A stretch of 64,000 nt of DNA. Origin: Humulus lupulus. Lineage: Eukaryota > Streptophyta > Magnoliopsida > Rosales > Cannabaceae. The stretch lies in assembly GCF_963169125.1 (NCBI RefSeq), contig NC_084793.1, positions 136,254,297 to 136,318,296 on the forward strand, read 5' to 3'. This document shows positions 34,398 through 46,938 of this stretch, one piece after another; the stretch's first letter is position 1, and each line of letters opens with the position of its first letter. Made by a program: the position numbers and the translations under genes. Below the pieces are notes generated by a model. The model saw only the letters and a list, made by a program, of their open reading frames with translations. It did no database searches and was not told where the DNA came from.

Positions 34398-35783
34398 GTA
34401 GGCTACCTCTCCAACCTGTTCTAGAATCTCAAAGGGGCCAACAAACCTAGGGCTCAGCTTCACCCCAAATCATTTCACCCCCCTCAAGGGAGAAACTCTA
34501 AGAAACACATGATCCCCGACTTGAAACTCTACGCTCATGTGTCTCAAGTCTGAGTAACTATTCTATCAACTTTGGGAGGCGAGCATTCGGGCTCTAATCT
34601 TCTTAATCGCCTCATTGGTCCTCTGAATAACCTTAGGACCTAAATACCTCCTCTCATCCATCTCATCCCAATGATGCGTGATCTACACTTCCTCTCATAA
34701 AGCATCTCATACAGAGCCACTCCGATAGTCGCCTGATAACTGCTATTGTACGAAAACTCAATCAAAAGGAGACACTTACTCCAAGATCCCCCAAAATCTA
34801 GCATGCAGGCTCGCAGCATATCCTCTAGTATCTGAATCGTCCTCTCAGACTGTCCATCCGTTTGAGGATGATAGGTGGTACTAAACAGCAATTGTATACC
34901 CATAGCCTTTTGCAGGATCTCCCAAAACTTGGAGGTCCCTGTCGGATACTATCGACCTTGGAGCCCCATGTAGTCGCACAATTTCCTTCACATACAGTTC
35001 AACATACTACTCCACTGTATAAGTTGTCCTAATAGGCAAAAAGTGGGCTGATTTGGTGTATCTATCCACAATCACCCACACTAAATCATGCTGTCCCACA
35101 GTCTGCAGTAATCCAACCACGAAATCCATGGTGATATCTTCCCACTTCCACTCCAGAATCCCTAAAGGGTGTAGCAACCCTGCTGGCCTCTGATGTTCAG
35201 CCTTTACCTACTGACAAGTCAAACACTTGGCCACATAATCCACCACATCCCTCTTCATTCCCGACCACCAATACAAGGTTCTCAAATCTTGGTACATATT
35301 TGTTGTACCTGGATGTAAGGAATAGGGAGTGGTATGAGACTCATCTAAAATCACTCATCGGATACCGGAATCCATCGGAACGTAAATCTGACCTTTGTAC
35401 CTCCATAAGCCCATCTCTGAAATAGAAAAGTCCTTAGCCGCTCTGGCTAAGTCACCCTCTGTGTGCTCCCTCAACTGGGGATCCTCCCCCTATGCCTCCT
35501 TGATCTTCTCAAGGAGCGTAGACTGAAGAGTGATGTTGGCTAACTGACCAACTACCAACTCAATACCTGCTCTAGTCATCTCTTTAACTAACCTATCTAA
35601 TATCTGCCTCGAACTGAATTACTATCCTGCGCTCTTCCGGCTCAGCACGTAGGTCACCACATTGGCCTTCCTAGGATGGTATAGAATATCACAGTCGTAA
35701 TCCTTTACCAATTCTAGCCAATGCCACTGACGCATATTCAAATCATTATGAGTAAAGAAGTACTTCAAACTTTTATGGTAGGT
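34398..35783 (-). pseudogene. Integrase core of element D
   Basis: Minus strand: HHCC region, catalytic Asp blocks, HPQTDGQSERTIQILEDMLRA with the catalytic Glu, a YEMLYERKCRS-type block, and RNase H end ([16 protein letters not shown]) at the right. Multiple stops and frameshifts. Interrupted at 35783 by element E within [11 protein letters not shown]. Confidence 0.85.
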
Positions 35784-37183
35784 TGATCGTGAAAATATGT
35801 ATATACGCAAGTGCATGCAATCGATTAAGGTAATATATGATAAGTAAAGTATCGTTCCCTCGAAGACTACCTTCCAAGTACCAATAATTTTTCTTTAAAT
35901 TTCTATATGGAAACTAAGAATTTGATTTTTAAATTTGAAAAAAACTTTAAACAAAAAAACAACTAAATAAAAGATTTAAATCACTATGAAAAAGGACCTA
36001 GGGTGTTAATTTCATCAACTTTTCATTCCACTAATTGTATTAATCAATTCTAGATTTCTTTCTTTCTATTCTAATAGCAGTTTAACATAAATCGATTCTT
36101 ATTCTTTTTCAAGATATAAGATCTCAGCCTATATGAAGGTTTTCTACATCTCTATGATAAACTTAAACATATAAAGGCATTAAGCATGAAAACCTAATTA
36201 CTATACAAGCCATACATGTACTTTCGTCCAATACGCAACCTATGTCTATATAATGATAACATATTCAATTCTCATCTTTCGAGTTTTAAATCAAAATCAT
36301 TAAATCAAGAAAATAATGATCAATTATTTACTAGCATTAAACACACATTATGTAGATTAGAATAGAGAAGAAAAATCAATAAAACATCATCATTCAATTA
36401 GATAGAAATCCAAGTGACTACATTGAACCCTAGATAAAAATTATTTAGCTCATATTAGACATGACTAAATCAATAAAATAATAATTAAAGAACATAAGAT
36501 TCATAAACTTAAAGAAGAAAGAAAAATATAAAAATGTAGAATTACTAGCCTAAGAAAACAAAATTAGTCTCTAAAAACGTAATTAAAAACTGACTTAATT
36601 AAACCCTAAATACAAATTTGTAGTAAAAAAATTAAAAGTATCTATATTTTTCCGTGTGTGGGCTACGACTTGGCCTTCTCTGGGTTGCGGCACGTGTCTG
36701 TTTTGGGGCCTTCCCTTCTCGTGTAAAGTCTTCAGGCACTGCGACTCAAGAATCTCAAGTCGCAGCTCGTGTCTGAGTTTTCCCCTTAGTTGAGCCTCTG
36801 TTTCCCTCTTGAGTCGCGACTTGCAAGCCCAAGTCACGACATTAATTCCTTCCAGCAAGTATATGCGGCTCTGACTTCACCTTGAGTTGCGACTCATACG
36901 TCCAAGTCGCGACTTTAACTCAATTTTTTCTCAGATTAGATCTTTCAACTCATCTCTTCATCAAACACCGTCCTTTAAGCATCCTTAGTATCATTTTTAG
37001 TCCAATAACCTCAAAGAGCCTCGTTTTCCCACCATTTTTTGCTTCTTTTTGCAATTTTCTCGTGATTCATCGCACCAACCTACAACAAAGACAAAAAAAA
37101 GCGTAATCTTGCACAAAACACACATAAAAACTCAAGATTACCACAAAAACACCTTCTAAAATTACCCTAAAATGATGTTATCA
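35784..37183 (-). repeat. 3' LTR of element E
   Basis: 1,400 bp, TGATAACATC...CACGATCA on the minus strand, matching the 1,415-bp 5' LTR. Contains the GTCGCGAC-type cluster at 36660-36920, with more decayed CpG sites than the 5' copy. Confidence 0.93.
36660..36920. repeat. GTCGCGAC palindrome cluster, 3' LTR of E
   Basis: Eight sites at the same positions as in the 5' LTR; intact GAGTCGCGACTTG near 36811 and AAGTCGCGACTT near 36903, others reduced to forms such as GTCACGAC, GTTGCGAC and GTCGCAGC, i.e. single C-to-T or G-to-A changes at CpG. Confidence 0.8.
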
Positions 37184-37223
37184 AACTCCCTCAAACTTAC
37201 TCTTTGTTCGCTCTCGAACAAAG
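37184..37223 (-). promoter_or_regulatory. Polypurine tract and hairpin, element E
   Basis: Minus strand AAGTTTGAGGGAGTT abuts the LTR. Upstream is a perfect 9-bp stem CTTTGTTCG / CGAACAAAG with a 4-base loop (37202-37223). Confidence 0.85.
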
Positions 37224-38041
37224 GACTCAAAACAATCCTAAATTATAACAACATGAACTATACCAATAACAACAATTATGCCTCAAAATCATGAATGTTA
37301 ATCATATAATTCTCAGAGAACTACTCAACAATTTATTCAATCTAGGATTTTGATCAAAACACTCCAGCAACACATCTTAATCTACTAAAATTTTGGATTA
37401 TCAAATCATGATTATTAAATAAATGAATTTGAAATTAATTATGCTCACCAAATTTCTTTCCAATCGATCCATTCAAACCAAATAATTCCATAAGCTTACT
37501 TACTTTCTATTCCCACCAATATATATATATATATATCATGATATGCATAAGAATCAATAGGACTTTTATAGGCTTGTAACGATGGCTTAGGTAAAGGTAG
37601 TTGACAAAGTAAATTTTAAGCTCACTAAACTATAAGCACATGACCAAAACTCACCAACTTTACTTCCATAAGAATATAATCCCTTAATCCTCTTTCTTAT
37701 TTTTTTTCTTTCTTTAGAGATATATATATTTTCAATAATAACTACACTCCCCCAAATTTGATTTTTTTTCTATATATTCATATTGGGAGTGTGTTGAAAT
37801 ATATACATTTTTGATATATATACTCTCTCATTCTTTTTTCATTTTCTAAATCTACTCAAATCATAATTACACCCCATTACACATCAATCCCCAAAATATT
37901 TCTCAATCATATGCTCATAGTATATCAAGGACGGATATATAACAAAGTTGCAAGTATTAGGCTTAAATGATGGTTTAGAACAAAAAGGATACAAAATTAG
38001 GCTAAAAAAGGTTAAATAAAGGATTAAGTAATTTAAGGTTG
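37224..38041. other. 3' untranslated region of E, left of F
   Basis: AT-rich, no coding frame. Contains an (AT)n run at about 37519-37537. It continues at 49853 on the other side of F. Confidence 0.6.
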
Positions 38042-38046
38042 GCAAG

Positions 38047-38660
38047 TGTTTACCCTAAAAACGGCTAATGATGATGTGGAAAGGATTTCTCACACGTGGT
38101 TGACACGTGGCAGAAGTGCTACTCGACTATCGACCAGAGGCACATCGCTTCGCCAGGGGTTAACTTTTAGATATGACCAGGCTGGTCGGATAACCTAATT
38201 TATTTCCTTCTAAAACTGTAATCTTATAATAATTGCGTTGAATATTTCTTCATTATTATCTTGATACACGATTATTAAGGAAAGATAGGGCACGTTGGCA
38301 TATGTAACCCCCCTTAAGCCTATAAATATTCATGAAATAGCTCAAGGAAGGGACTCTAGACCCCTGAATCTTTTTGCTAAGATAGAGAAAAAGAGAGAGC
38401 TATAGTGCAATTATCCATCGTTTTATTGTATTTCTTTCAAAGCTTGTGAAACTCAAGAACCCCTAGTTCTTTGATCACTACTTTGAGATTCAATCTTAAT
38501 AATATCACTAAGTGGACGTAGGTCATTACCATCTTTTGGGGCCGAACCACTATAAATCCTTGGTGTTTTCTTCTCTTCCATTTGATTATCTTTCTTACTT
38601 GTCGTTTTATCTTTTGTCGTATATTTGACTCCGTATCGTTGGCCAAATCATGGGTCAACA
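38047..38660 (+). repeat. 5' LTR of element F
   Basis: 614 bp, TGTTTACCC...GGGTCAACA. TATA box TATAAATA at 38321-38328. Confidence 0.96.
38321..38328 (+). promoter_or_regulatory. LTR TATA box, element F
   Basis: TATAAATA, 340 bp from the LTR end, conserved at 49508-49515 in the 3' LTR. Likely promoter of the genomic RNA. Confidence 0.6.
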
Positions 38661-38663
38661 TTC

Positions 38664-38681
38664 TGGTGCTTTCATTGAGAG
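38664..38681 (+). other. Probable primer-binding site of element F
   Basis: TGGTGCTTTCATTGAGAG begins three bases after the LTR and starts with the TGG expected for pairing with a tRNA CCA end. I do not assign the tRNA. Confidence 0.65.
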
Positions 38682-38708
38682 TTTGACAAAAAACTGTGAA
38701 AAAATCTA

Positions 38709-40976
38709 ATGGCGAAAACATCCAAGAAGACTGGACAGGCTGCTGGCGCTGCACCACCCAACCTCTTCCCCCAAATGTGGCCGAGAATGAACCACATTTG
38801 GAGTTTGTTGAGGAGGAATTAGATTCTGAAACACTGAGGGCAACGCTAGGAGTGTTACAAGATGAGTTGGCTAATTTGAGGGCCAACTAGGAGAATGATG
38901 CAGAGACAATGGCGCTGCAGCAAAGAGATCAAACGCCAACGCCAAGAGCTGAGTGAGCGGCAGGCGGAAATGGATCGTCGGCAGAGGGATGCCATGGCCG
39001 CCCTTGAAGCAACCATTCAACTGGATAGGAGTCGGGCTGTGCCAGCCTCCTAGCCAGATCAGCCACCAAATGCACCACCTCAAAGAGGTCCCAATCCAAG
39101 TCCTCCGCTCCAGCCAGAAAGCCCTCAAAGGTCGGAGCAGCCGCCTATGGCTCAGGATGATGTCCCACCTAGGGATCCTGAGCAGCAGCCTCCATCCCAG
39201 GCTGGTCGAGGCAATCCCCATCGCCCGAGGCAGAATAGGGCAGGGCAGCCGCCCCGCAGCCCTAGACACCCAGGGGATGAAGAGCCAAATCTACCGAGCA
39301 GGGGGCAACGTCCTTCTGCCAACAGGAGGAACACCGAGTCAGGCTCTGCGGTCAGGGACCCCCCACATTATAACAATGCATGGGAACCCAACGACCAGTG
39401 CAGACCTCCCCCTGACGCTCGGGAAATCCCAGCCCAAGGTGGAAATAGCGTGAACAGCTGGTCATGCCGTAGTCAGCCACAATTCAGAGATGGCCATGAC
39501 TATAATGAAGTTGATTTCGACAGAGGAAATGCTGGCCGGAGAAATGAAGAAAGAGGTGGAGGCAGAAGCCCCCCACCTAGAGAAAATACGCCAGCTAGCC
39601 ACAACGCTGGGGGGCAACCCAGGCAGCAAAACATCTTTAGTCGGCTAGGAGCTAGTGAGCGGAGATGTAGAGATGATGATCTAAGGGATGTACTTAACGA
39701 CCATCGTGAGAGGCACGATGAGTATGCTCCCTCGGTACCGGTGGCCCCAGCAGTCCTAGAAGCTGTTTAGGCTCAGATTGATGCCCTGAACCAGGCGGTA
39801 CAACAACTGGTCGTGGGACGAACGTCCCATATTGAGTACGATAGGAGGAGAGGCACCCCCTTTGTACAGAGGATTGCTGCGGCCGAAACCCCCAGTAAGT
39901 TCAAGATGCCTACATTGCCGAACTTCGACGGGTATGGAGACCCAGTATCTCACGTTAATAAGTTTGAGATACAAATGGACATACAAAAAGTGTTGAAAGA
40001 TGCCCGCTACCGGATCTTTCTTGCGACACTGTCTGATACTGCCTTGGAGTGGTTCTTCAAGTTCCCTCCTGCTAGCATAGTATCTTGGGAAATGTTCGTG
40101 AAGGAATTTTAAGGATAGTACTACACGGGTCGCGTACACCTCACAGAGGCCAACCAGCTGAATGAGATACGCCAGAAAGAGGGAGAGCCCTTGAAAGAAT
40201 ATGTCCAACGCTTCATGTGAGCAGCAGCTGGAGCCAAGACAGTGGGCGATGAGGGTATGATGATGGCTCTAACTGCTGGAGTTAGGCGCCATTCACCCCT
40301 CTGGAGTAGCCTCAGAAAGAATGGGGTAGGAAGTACCCAAGAGTTTTTGGATCGGGCTGATCGGTATATCAAGCTCGAAGACACGATTTCCAACGAAGGC
40401 AAATTTCCCACAAAAGACAAGGGGCCCAAGGAAGAACCCGCCAAAGCCACCGACGGGTCAGAAAAGCCCAATGGCAACGACAAGGGCAAAGGGAATGGCA
40501 ATGGTAGGAACGGTGGAAAACAGGCGAACAATGAACCCTCAACTTCTGAGAGTAAATGCCCCAAAGGCAATCGATACAAGCCAAGATTCACCAACTACAC
40601 GACCCTTGTCGAAAGCCGAGCTAAAGTCTACCAGGCGACCAGCTCAAGCGTGCCTTACAAACGACCCGCAACTATAACGAAAGATATCTCCAAGAGAGAT
40701 ACGACAAAGTTCTGTCATTTTAACAACGACTACGGGCATGACACAAATGAATGTAACCAGTTGAAAGACGAGATTGAGTTCCTGATCAGGCAGGGACATT
40801 TAAGAAGATATGTGCAAGCCGCAGGAGGGTCTCAACGAGAGGCTCAAGGTGGCAACGAGCTGGTGCTTGCACGCCAACGCTCGCCACCTCTACAACCAGC
40901 TCCTGTGGCAGGCACTTTACTCACCATCTGCGGAGGCCCACATCTTGCAGAAGAAAGTGGGAAGGCAAGGGAATGA
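38709..40976 (+). pseudogene. gag of element F
   Basis: The frame of 39147 is used from about 38900 on; a start at 38709 (MAKTSKKTGQAAGAAPP) fits the same frame but stops occur at about 38820-38900 and 39050. It has a Pro/Gln/Arg-rich N-terminal half, then a capsid domain from about 39880 (LPNFDGYGDPVSHVNKFEIQM, LEWFFKFPPASIVSWEMFVKEF), a Lys/Gly/Asn-rich linker, and a zinc-finger-like CHFNNDYGHDTNECNQLKDE. The last form is usual in Tat and Athila relatives. TAA and TGA codons interrupt the capsid at 40110 and 40218. Confidence 0.85.
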
Positions 40977-41012
40977 TAAGCTCGAACCCTATGCCACGAC
41001 CATGACATCGAC

Positions 41013-41729
41013 ATGATGAGTGTGGAAGATCGAGCACCAAAAAAGGCTCGAACAAAGGAGGAATTGATAACCTTCTCTGATGACAATGCCCAACACGTGC
41101 GATTCCCACACTCCGATCTGCTGGTCGTAGACATACAAATTTCCAACATGATGGTGAAAAGGGTGTTGGTCGACACAGGAAGTTCGGTCAACATCCTGTA
41201 CAAGTCTTCGCTGGAAAGAATGAAGCTGTCCATCAAAGACCTGGAGCCATGCAACCAAACGATTTATGGTTTTTTCGGTGAAGGGCTCGCCCCAACATTT
41301 TCGATTAGGCTTCCAGTTACAGCAGGTATTGCACCTACTAATAGGACATTAGTCATTACTTTCATAGTAGTTGATTGTCCTTCAGCATACAATGCTGTAA
41401 TTGGGAGACCAATTCTGGTCGACTTACGGGCCGTCACTTCGATATTGCACCTCGCCATGAAATTCCCAACGGACGCAGGGGTAGGATGCATATTGGGAAA
41501 TCAACGGGAACCAAGGGAGTGCTACAACGCCTCGATCACCATGGCAAAGAAGGGTGTATCGAGAGATGTTCTTGGAAAAGAGTTGCAAGTGGCAATTGAT
41601 GCTCAGGCCCACTCAGGTGATAATGTCACCAAATAGGGCGTTGCCCAAAGTGAGGATATAGATTTGGATCCTCACTTTGGGGATTTTAAGGAAGAAATTG
41701 GACCCATCAAGGACCTTGAAGAGGTCTAA
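41013..41729 (+). pseudogene. Aspartic protease of element F
   Basis: Same frame as gag. Contains VLVDTGSSVNILYKSSLERMKL with the catalytic DTG, and YNAVIGRPILVDLRAVTS, the C-terminal ILGRP-like segment. Cleaves the polyprotein. Stops at 41634-41636 and near 41729. Confidence 0.88.
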
Positions 41730-41756
41730 CTCGATGAAGAAAATCCGACCAGGGTT

Positions 41757-43240
41757 GTGAATGTCGGTAAAAACTTAGAGACAACAACAAAACAAGCACT
41801 GGTGAAGTTTTTAAGGAGGAACCAGGAAGTCTTTGCCTGGTCACAAAAAGACATGGTCGAGATAGCCCCTGCAGTCATCAGCCATGTCCTGAACATCGAC
41901 AAAAGTTTTCCACCAGTGCAGCAAAAAAGAAGGCTGCTCGACAAAGATAGATCAAAAGCCTTAAAAGAAGAAGTCGAAAAGCGGTAGGAGAATGGGTTCA
42001 TCAAGGTGGCGTTTTATCCATCGTGGGTCTCTAATCCCGTGCTAGTTCCCAAGCCGAATGGAAAATGGCGCACGTGCATGGATTTTACAAACCTTAATAA
42101 AGCCTGCCCCAAAGATTGTTTCCCACTCCCAAGAATCGACCAGCTGGTTGATGCCACTGCAGGGCATGAGATTCTCTCATTCATGGATGCATACTCTGGG
42201 TATAATTAGATTAGTATGCACCCCCCTGATGAGGATCACACTAGCTTTCGGATTGATACATGGTATTACTGTTACAATGTAATGCCTTTCGGTTTGAAAA
42301 ACGCTAATGCGACTTACCAACGACTAGTCAACCACATGTTAAAGAGCTGATCAGCACAAACATGGAGGTCTACGTCGACGACATGCTGGTCAAGTCGAAG
42401 AAGGCAGAAGGGCATATAAAGGATTTGCAGGAATGCTTCAACGCCTTAAACAAATATCAGATGAAGTTGAATCCCCTTAAATGCTCCTTCAGAGTAGGAT
42501 AAGGGAAGTTCTTGGGATTTATAGTTAACTCGAGGGGAATTGAAGCCAATCCTGAGAAAATTAAAGCCTTGATCGATATGAAATCACCAGCAAAAATTAA
42601 GGATGTTCAAAGTTTAACCGGGAGAATTGCCGCTCTCAGTAGATTCATTTCGAAGTCAACAGATAAGTGCGTTCCATTTTTTAATCTACTTAGAGGCAAT
42701 AAAAAGTTTGAATGTACAGAGGAGTACGAGCAGGCTTTTCAAGCATTAAAAAATCACATGGCGCAACCACCCATCCTGTCAAAGCTGGTCGATAAGGAAA
42801 CTTTGTTCATCTACCTGGCAATCACAGAGTATGCTTCTAGTGTCGTTTTAGTAAGGGAGAAAGAAGGCGTGCAGAAGGCTATTTACTATGTAAGAAAAAG
42901 GCTAATTAGGGCAGAACAGCGGTACCTGTCCATTGAGAAACTTGCCTATTGCCTAATTTTGGCCTCCAGGAAGCTGCGGCCTTACTTTCAAGCTCACCCA
43001 ATTACGGTTTTGACCGACCAGCCTCTACGACAAGTCCTGCAAAAACCAGAGGCTGCGGGTAGATTGTTAAAGTGGGTAGTCAAACTGGGGCAGTTCGATA
43101 TATCTTACTTGCCGCGAACAGCGATAAAAGGGCAAGCCCTGACTGACTTCATTGCAGAGTTCAGTGAACTTACAGATAGCGAGCGGATTGAAGAGCCTAA
43201 TGAGCTTGAGTGTCAAAATCAAGGTCCCTCGTGGAAATAA
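41757..43240 (+). pseudogene. Reverse transcriptase and RNase H of element F
   Basis: RT blocks in order: VLVPKPNGKWRTCMDFTNLN, CFPLPRIDQLVDATAGHE, FMDAYSGYN, YNVMPFGLKNANATYQRLVN and the active site VYVDDMLVKSKK. TAG (41985-41987), TAA/TAG codons near 42207 and 42500 and a frameshift at about 42350 break the frame. The downstream RNase H (KAIYYVRKRLIRAEQRYLSIEKL, VLTDQPLRQVLQKPEAAGR) is the normal gypsy domain, in which catalytic residues are often degenerate in this lineage. Confidence 0.9.
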
Positions 43241-43801
43241 TTTACAGATGGTTCTTCTAACGAGTGCCACGCTGGAGCAGGAGTGATATTGATAACGCCA
43301 GAAGGGCATCGATTTCACTGTGCCATCAGGTTTGACTTCACTGCTTCCAACAACGAAGCCGAGTATGAAGCATTACTCGCTGGGTTGCGGTTAGCCAGGG
43401 ACATGAATATAAAGGTGCTCAACATCTATAGTGATTCTCTGCTGGTGGTGAATCAAGTCATGGGAGAATACCAGGCACAAGGTTTAAAGATGGTTGCCTA
43501 TTTAAACAAAACAAGAGATTTATTGGCTCAGTTCGACAAATACACCCTTCAACAAGTACCTTGCGACCAGAATTCCAATACTGATGCTTTGGCCAAATTA
43601 GCAAGTGAAAAGGATGCTGATACTCTGAATATAGTGTCAGTTGAGCGACTGTCTATGCCAAGCATCCAAGAAAAGGAGACCACTATGGTGATCCAGATGG
43701 TGGATACATGGATGGCACCATATATAGAGTATCTGACGCAAGGCGTGTTACCAACAGACAGAAACAAAGCTAGGACCCTTCAGCGACAAGCTGCTAGGTA
43801 A
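43241..43801 (+). pseudogene. Second (archaeal-like) RNase H domain of element F
   Basis: A second RNase H follows the first: FTDGSSNECHAGAGVILITP, NNEAEYEALLAGLRLARD, NIYSDSLLVVNQVMGEYQ and the late block VPCDQNSNTDALAKLAS. The D, E, D, D pattern of an active RNase HI is intact. Such an extra domain, related to archaeal/plant RNase HI, is the known hallmark of Tat-lineage elements. A TAA at about 43238-43240 precedes it and TAA ends the frame at 43801. Confidence 0.92.
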
Positions 43802-44941
43802 AACTTGGTCAATGAAATCTTGTACCGAAGGGGATACTCAATGCCACTCCTCAGATGTATTTCAAAAGAAAAGGCCAAAGAATTAATGAAAGAGGTACAC
43901 GAAGGCTTTTGTGGAGACCATGCTGGGGGGCAAAGCTTGTTAAAAAAGATTATGAGGCAAGAATACTTCTGGCCCACGATGAATGAAGACTCGATGGAGT
44001 TTGTGCGGAGGTGCAACAAGTGCCAGAGGTTCTCCAAAATCCCACGAGCAGCCCCTAATGAGCTTAAACAGATGCAAATTCCATGGTCGTTTGCAGTTTG
44101 GGGCATAGATCTAATTGGATCTTTGCCCACAGGGAAGGGCGGCGTCAAGTATGTTGTGGTTGCCGTTGACTACTTCACTAAATGGGCCGAAGCCGAGCCA
44201 CTCGCAACCATAATGACCAAGAAGGTGCTAGATTTTGTGATCAAAAACATCATTTGTCGCTATGGATTGCCAAGGAAAATCGTCTCAGATAACGACACCC
44301 TGTTCGATAGTGATTTATTCACAGATTTTTGCGAATGACATGGCATTATCAAGAGCTTTTCTTCAGTCGCTCATCCCCAAGCAAATGGACAAGTCGAAGC
44401 AGTCAACAAAACGCTAAAGGATACACTGAAGAAAAGACTAGAAGAAGCTAAGGGGGTGTGGCCAGAACAATTGCCTGAAGCCCTTTGGTCGTACAGAACT
44501 TCCTATCGAACAGCAACAAGCCATACTCCATTCTCTTTAGCTTATGGATATGAGGCTATGTTGCTTGTTGAGTTAGATCCGCCTTCGCATCGCAGAATAA
44601 TGTATGATCAAGGCTCGAACAACCAACTACTGATGGAATCCCAAGACTTGGTCGATGAGAAGCATGAGCAAGCCCAACTCCAAGTAGCTGCGTACCAACA
44701 AAAAGTCGCTCGGTATTTCAATTCTAAAGTGCGAGAAAGGAAATTCAGTATCGGAGATCTAGTACTTCGAAGAGTTTTCCTGAACACCAGCGACCAAGCT
44801 GCTGGAGTACTCTGACCTAATTGGGAAGGGCCATACCAGATTGAAGAAGTCCTTCACCCAGGCACCTACAAACTTGCTCGCTTAAACGAAGATCTTGCAA
44901 GTACACCTGCGCAAGTACTATCAATGAACAATCCTTATTAA
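43802..44941 (+). pseudogene. Integrase of element F
   Basis: HHCC region (EVHEGFCGDHAGGQSLLKKI...CNKCQRFSK), catalytic blocks WGIDLIGSLPTGKGG, VSDNDTLFDSDLF and AHPQANGQVEAVNKTLKDTLK (D, D, E present), then the SYRTATSHTPFSLAYGYEAML block and a C-terminal GDLVLRRVF...PNWEGPYQIEEVL tail. Single stops at 44336-44338 and 44813-44815. Ends TAA at 44939-44941. No chromodomain, as expected for Tat. Confidence 0.92.
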
Positions 44942-45606
44942 AGGATTGGCTTGTATTAATTTTACTTTTTACAAGTTATGAAAAAGGGTTGGTCATTTTA
45001 TGTGACTAATCGCTTATAAGTGTAAGATCTTTTTGATCACTCGTACAGGCATGTTTTGTCCATTTATTACGAGAAATATAAGGGACTGTGCACAGCCAGT
45101 CATTCTTGCCAATTATTTTATTTTATACAAGTATTTGCTCATTACGTGTGTTCTTTTGCTCTATTACAATTTTAATTATTTTGCTCCAAGCAATATTGTT
45201 CGAACGGGTTTTGGTCAAGGCAAGTGACCAAGGACCTAAAGCTCCCCGATCACTTGGGGGGCATATAAGGTATCTAGTAAGCAAAGCATATCAAAAGGTA
45301 TGTAAACACATGAGCAAAATAAGTGAAAGCATGCTAGGGTACTTAGAGTATTTTTCAAAATTTAGTATTTTGATAAATCAAACCAAAGTGCTATGCTAAG
45401 TTCGGTCATGCGAACATATATTATAATAAGACGCAAATGTATTATAATATCAAAAAAGAATTACTTTACACTGCGAGCAGTACTGCTCGGATGTAATTGT
45501 TCGATTAAAAGGAAAATAGATGCCCATGCAGCAATCAAAAATTAAATAAGGAATTGTCTTTACATCACGACCCGTAGGTCGTGTATTTAAAAGAGAAAAA
45601 GAAAAA
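44942..45606. other. Spacer between integrase and antisense gene, element F
   Basis: No coding frame is supported; it holds the 3' end of the sense gene and the likely 3' end of the antisense transcript. No tandem array like that of element G is present. Confidence 0.5.
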
Positions 45607-46311
45607 CTATGAAGTTGTCGGGGGGTCTTGTGGCGATTGATGCTGCTGCTGGTCGACTGCATCCCCAGCTTCTTCTCGGGCGCCTTCGATGCCTGTTGCT
45701 AGAGAAATTTCTGGAGACCTTGAAATTGTCTCTTCCTCTAGGTGAGCAACGCACCTAGCCAGCTCCACTTCCCTGATATGGTCTGGGAGATAGGAAAAGT
45801 TAGCAGTGGGATTGTTCTTCCAGAACAAGTAGAAGCACTCAAACGATGTCAAATCATAGTCTTCAAGGTTGCGGGCGTTCTGTTCCTCTAAAGCAGCAAC
45901 CTCTTGGCGACTTATTGCAAGCTCATCTTGAAGCTTGTGGGCTTCCCGATAATTCCTGAGCGAGACCTCCTTGTACTGCTCCTTGGATGTAGTGATCTTA
46001 TCAATACTTGCATCCTTCCTCTTTAGCTCCTCTTTGAGAGAAGCAATTGTGGCCTCAGTCACTTGCAACGCCTCGAGGTGCTTCGCCTCAGCTTTTTTAA
46101 GAGCCTCGATATGCTTCACCTCGACCTCTTTGAGAGCCTCAGAATGTTTCGCCTCGACTACCTTGAGCTACTCGGCATAAGTAGCCTCAGATGCCTTGAG
46201 TTGCTCGGTGTATTGAGCCTCAGCAGCACGGAGCTGATCTCTGAGTTTCTTCTCAAACTGAGCATTCTGCGTCCTAGAAGATCGCCAGCCAGAGGTCAGG
46301 GTCAGCACCCC

Positions 46312-46386
46312 CTGCGATCAGAAAAAGATAAGGTCGTTAATACGAGAAAGTTAAAAAGACGATTTACAAAGCAGAAAGCAACTTAC
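46312..46386 (-). other. Predicted intron 3 of the F antisense gene
   Basis: 75 bp, donor GTAAGT, acceptor CTGATCGCAG, phase 0; joins NEVLA to GVLTLTSGW in frame. The same position and phase occur in element G at 2556-2641. Confidence 0.75.
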
Positions 46387-46844
46387 AGCAAGCACTTCGT
46401 TCAGTGCGCGGCTGAGGACCTGGTCGACCCCCATGGGGCCAGTCTCCTGGATTGCCTCCCGGCTGCGTTGGTGCTTTGTTATTTTTGACAGCCTATCTTT
46501 GGCTGAGCTGAGCACCACGCTCGTAAGGTCATTTCTTGAAGCTTCTTCCCAACGACCAACCAATTGCTGGACGGTGGATGTTTGAGGCGTAGGGTCGACT
46601 GGAAAAGGAGGATTCTGTTCGACTGGAGATGGAAGATCTGGGTTTGTTGGAGTTGGAGGAGTTGCCTCCCTGGTAGGAGCTGGTGGAGGAGTTGTCTCTT
46701 TTGTTGGAGTAGACGCAGGGGGGTCGTCTGTTCGAGGCTTCTTCACGGGTTGATTGCTGCAGCCCTCCCCAGACTGGCGCCTGTGAGACTTTTTCTTGCT
46801 CGCTGATTTGGTGTAAAAGTCGAAGGCACATTCAGCAGGCATGT

Positions 46845-46938
46845 CTGCAAAAAATAAACGTGAGAACAGTCAGACAATATAATAAAAGAAACTTGCTAAG
46901 TTTAAGAAGCAAGGACAAAGAAATTGAAAGTGTAATAC
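46845..46938 (-). other. Predicted intron 2 of the F antisense gene
   Basis: 94 bp, T-rich, donor GTATTA, acceptor TTTTTTGCAG, phase 1; the codon restored at the joint is GAC, keeping the frame open on both sides. Confidence 0.75.

Noticed and set aside
37519..37537. (AT)n microsatellite as a functional element
   Set aside because: A short simple repeat in AT-rich untranslated sequence; nothing ties it to a function.
38953..39453. Plus-strand 166-codon ORF in element F
   Set aside because: Overlaps the gag frame in another frame; the gag frame shows the conserved Pro/Arg-rich composition and continues into capsid.
40121..41258. Minus-strand ORFs opposite gag and protease of F
   Set aside because: Shadows of the sense genes; composition mirrors the gag linker and no splice or family signal is seen.
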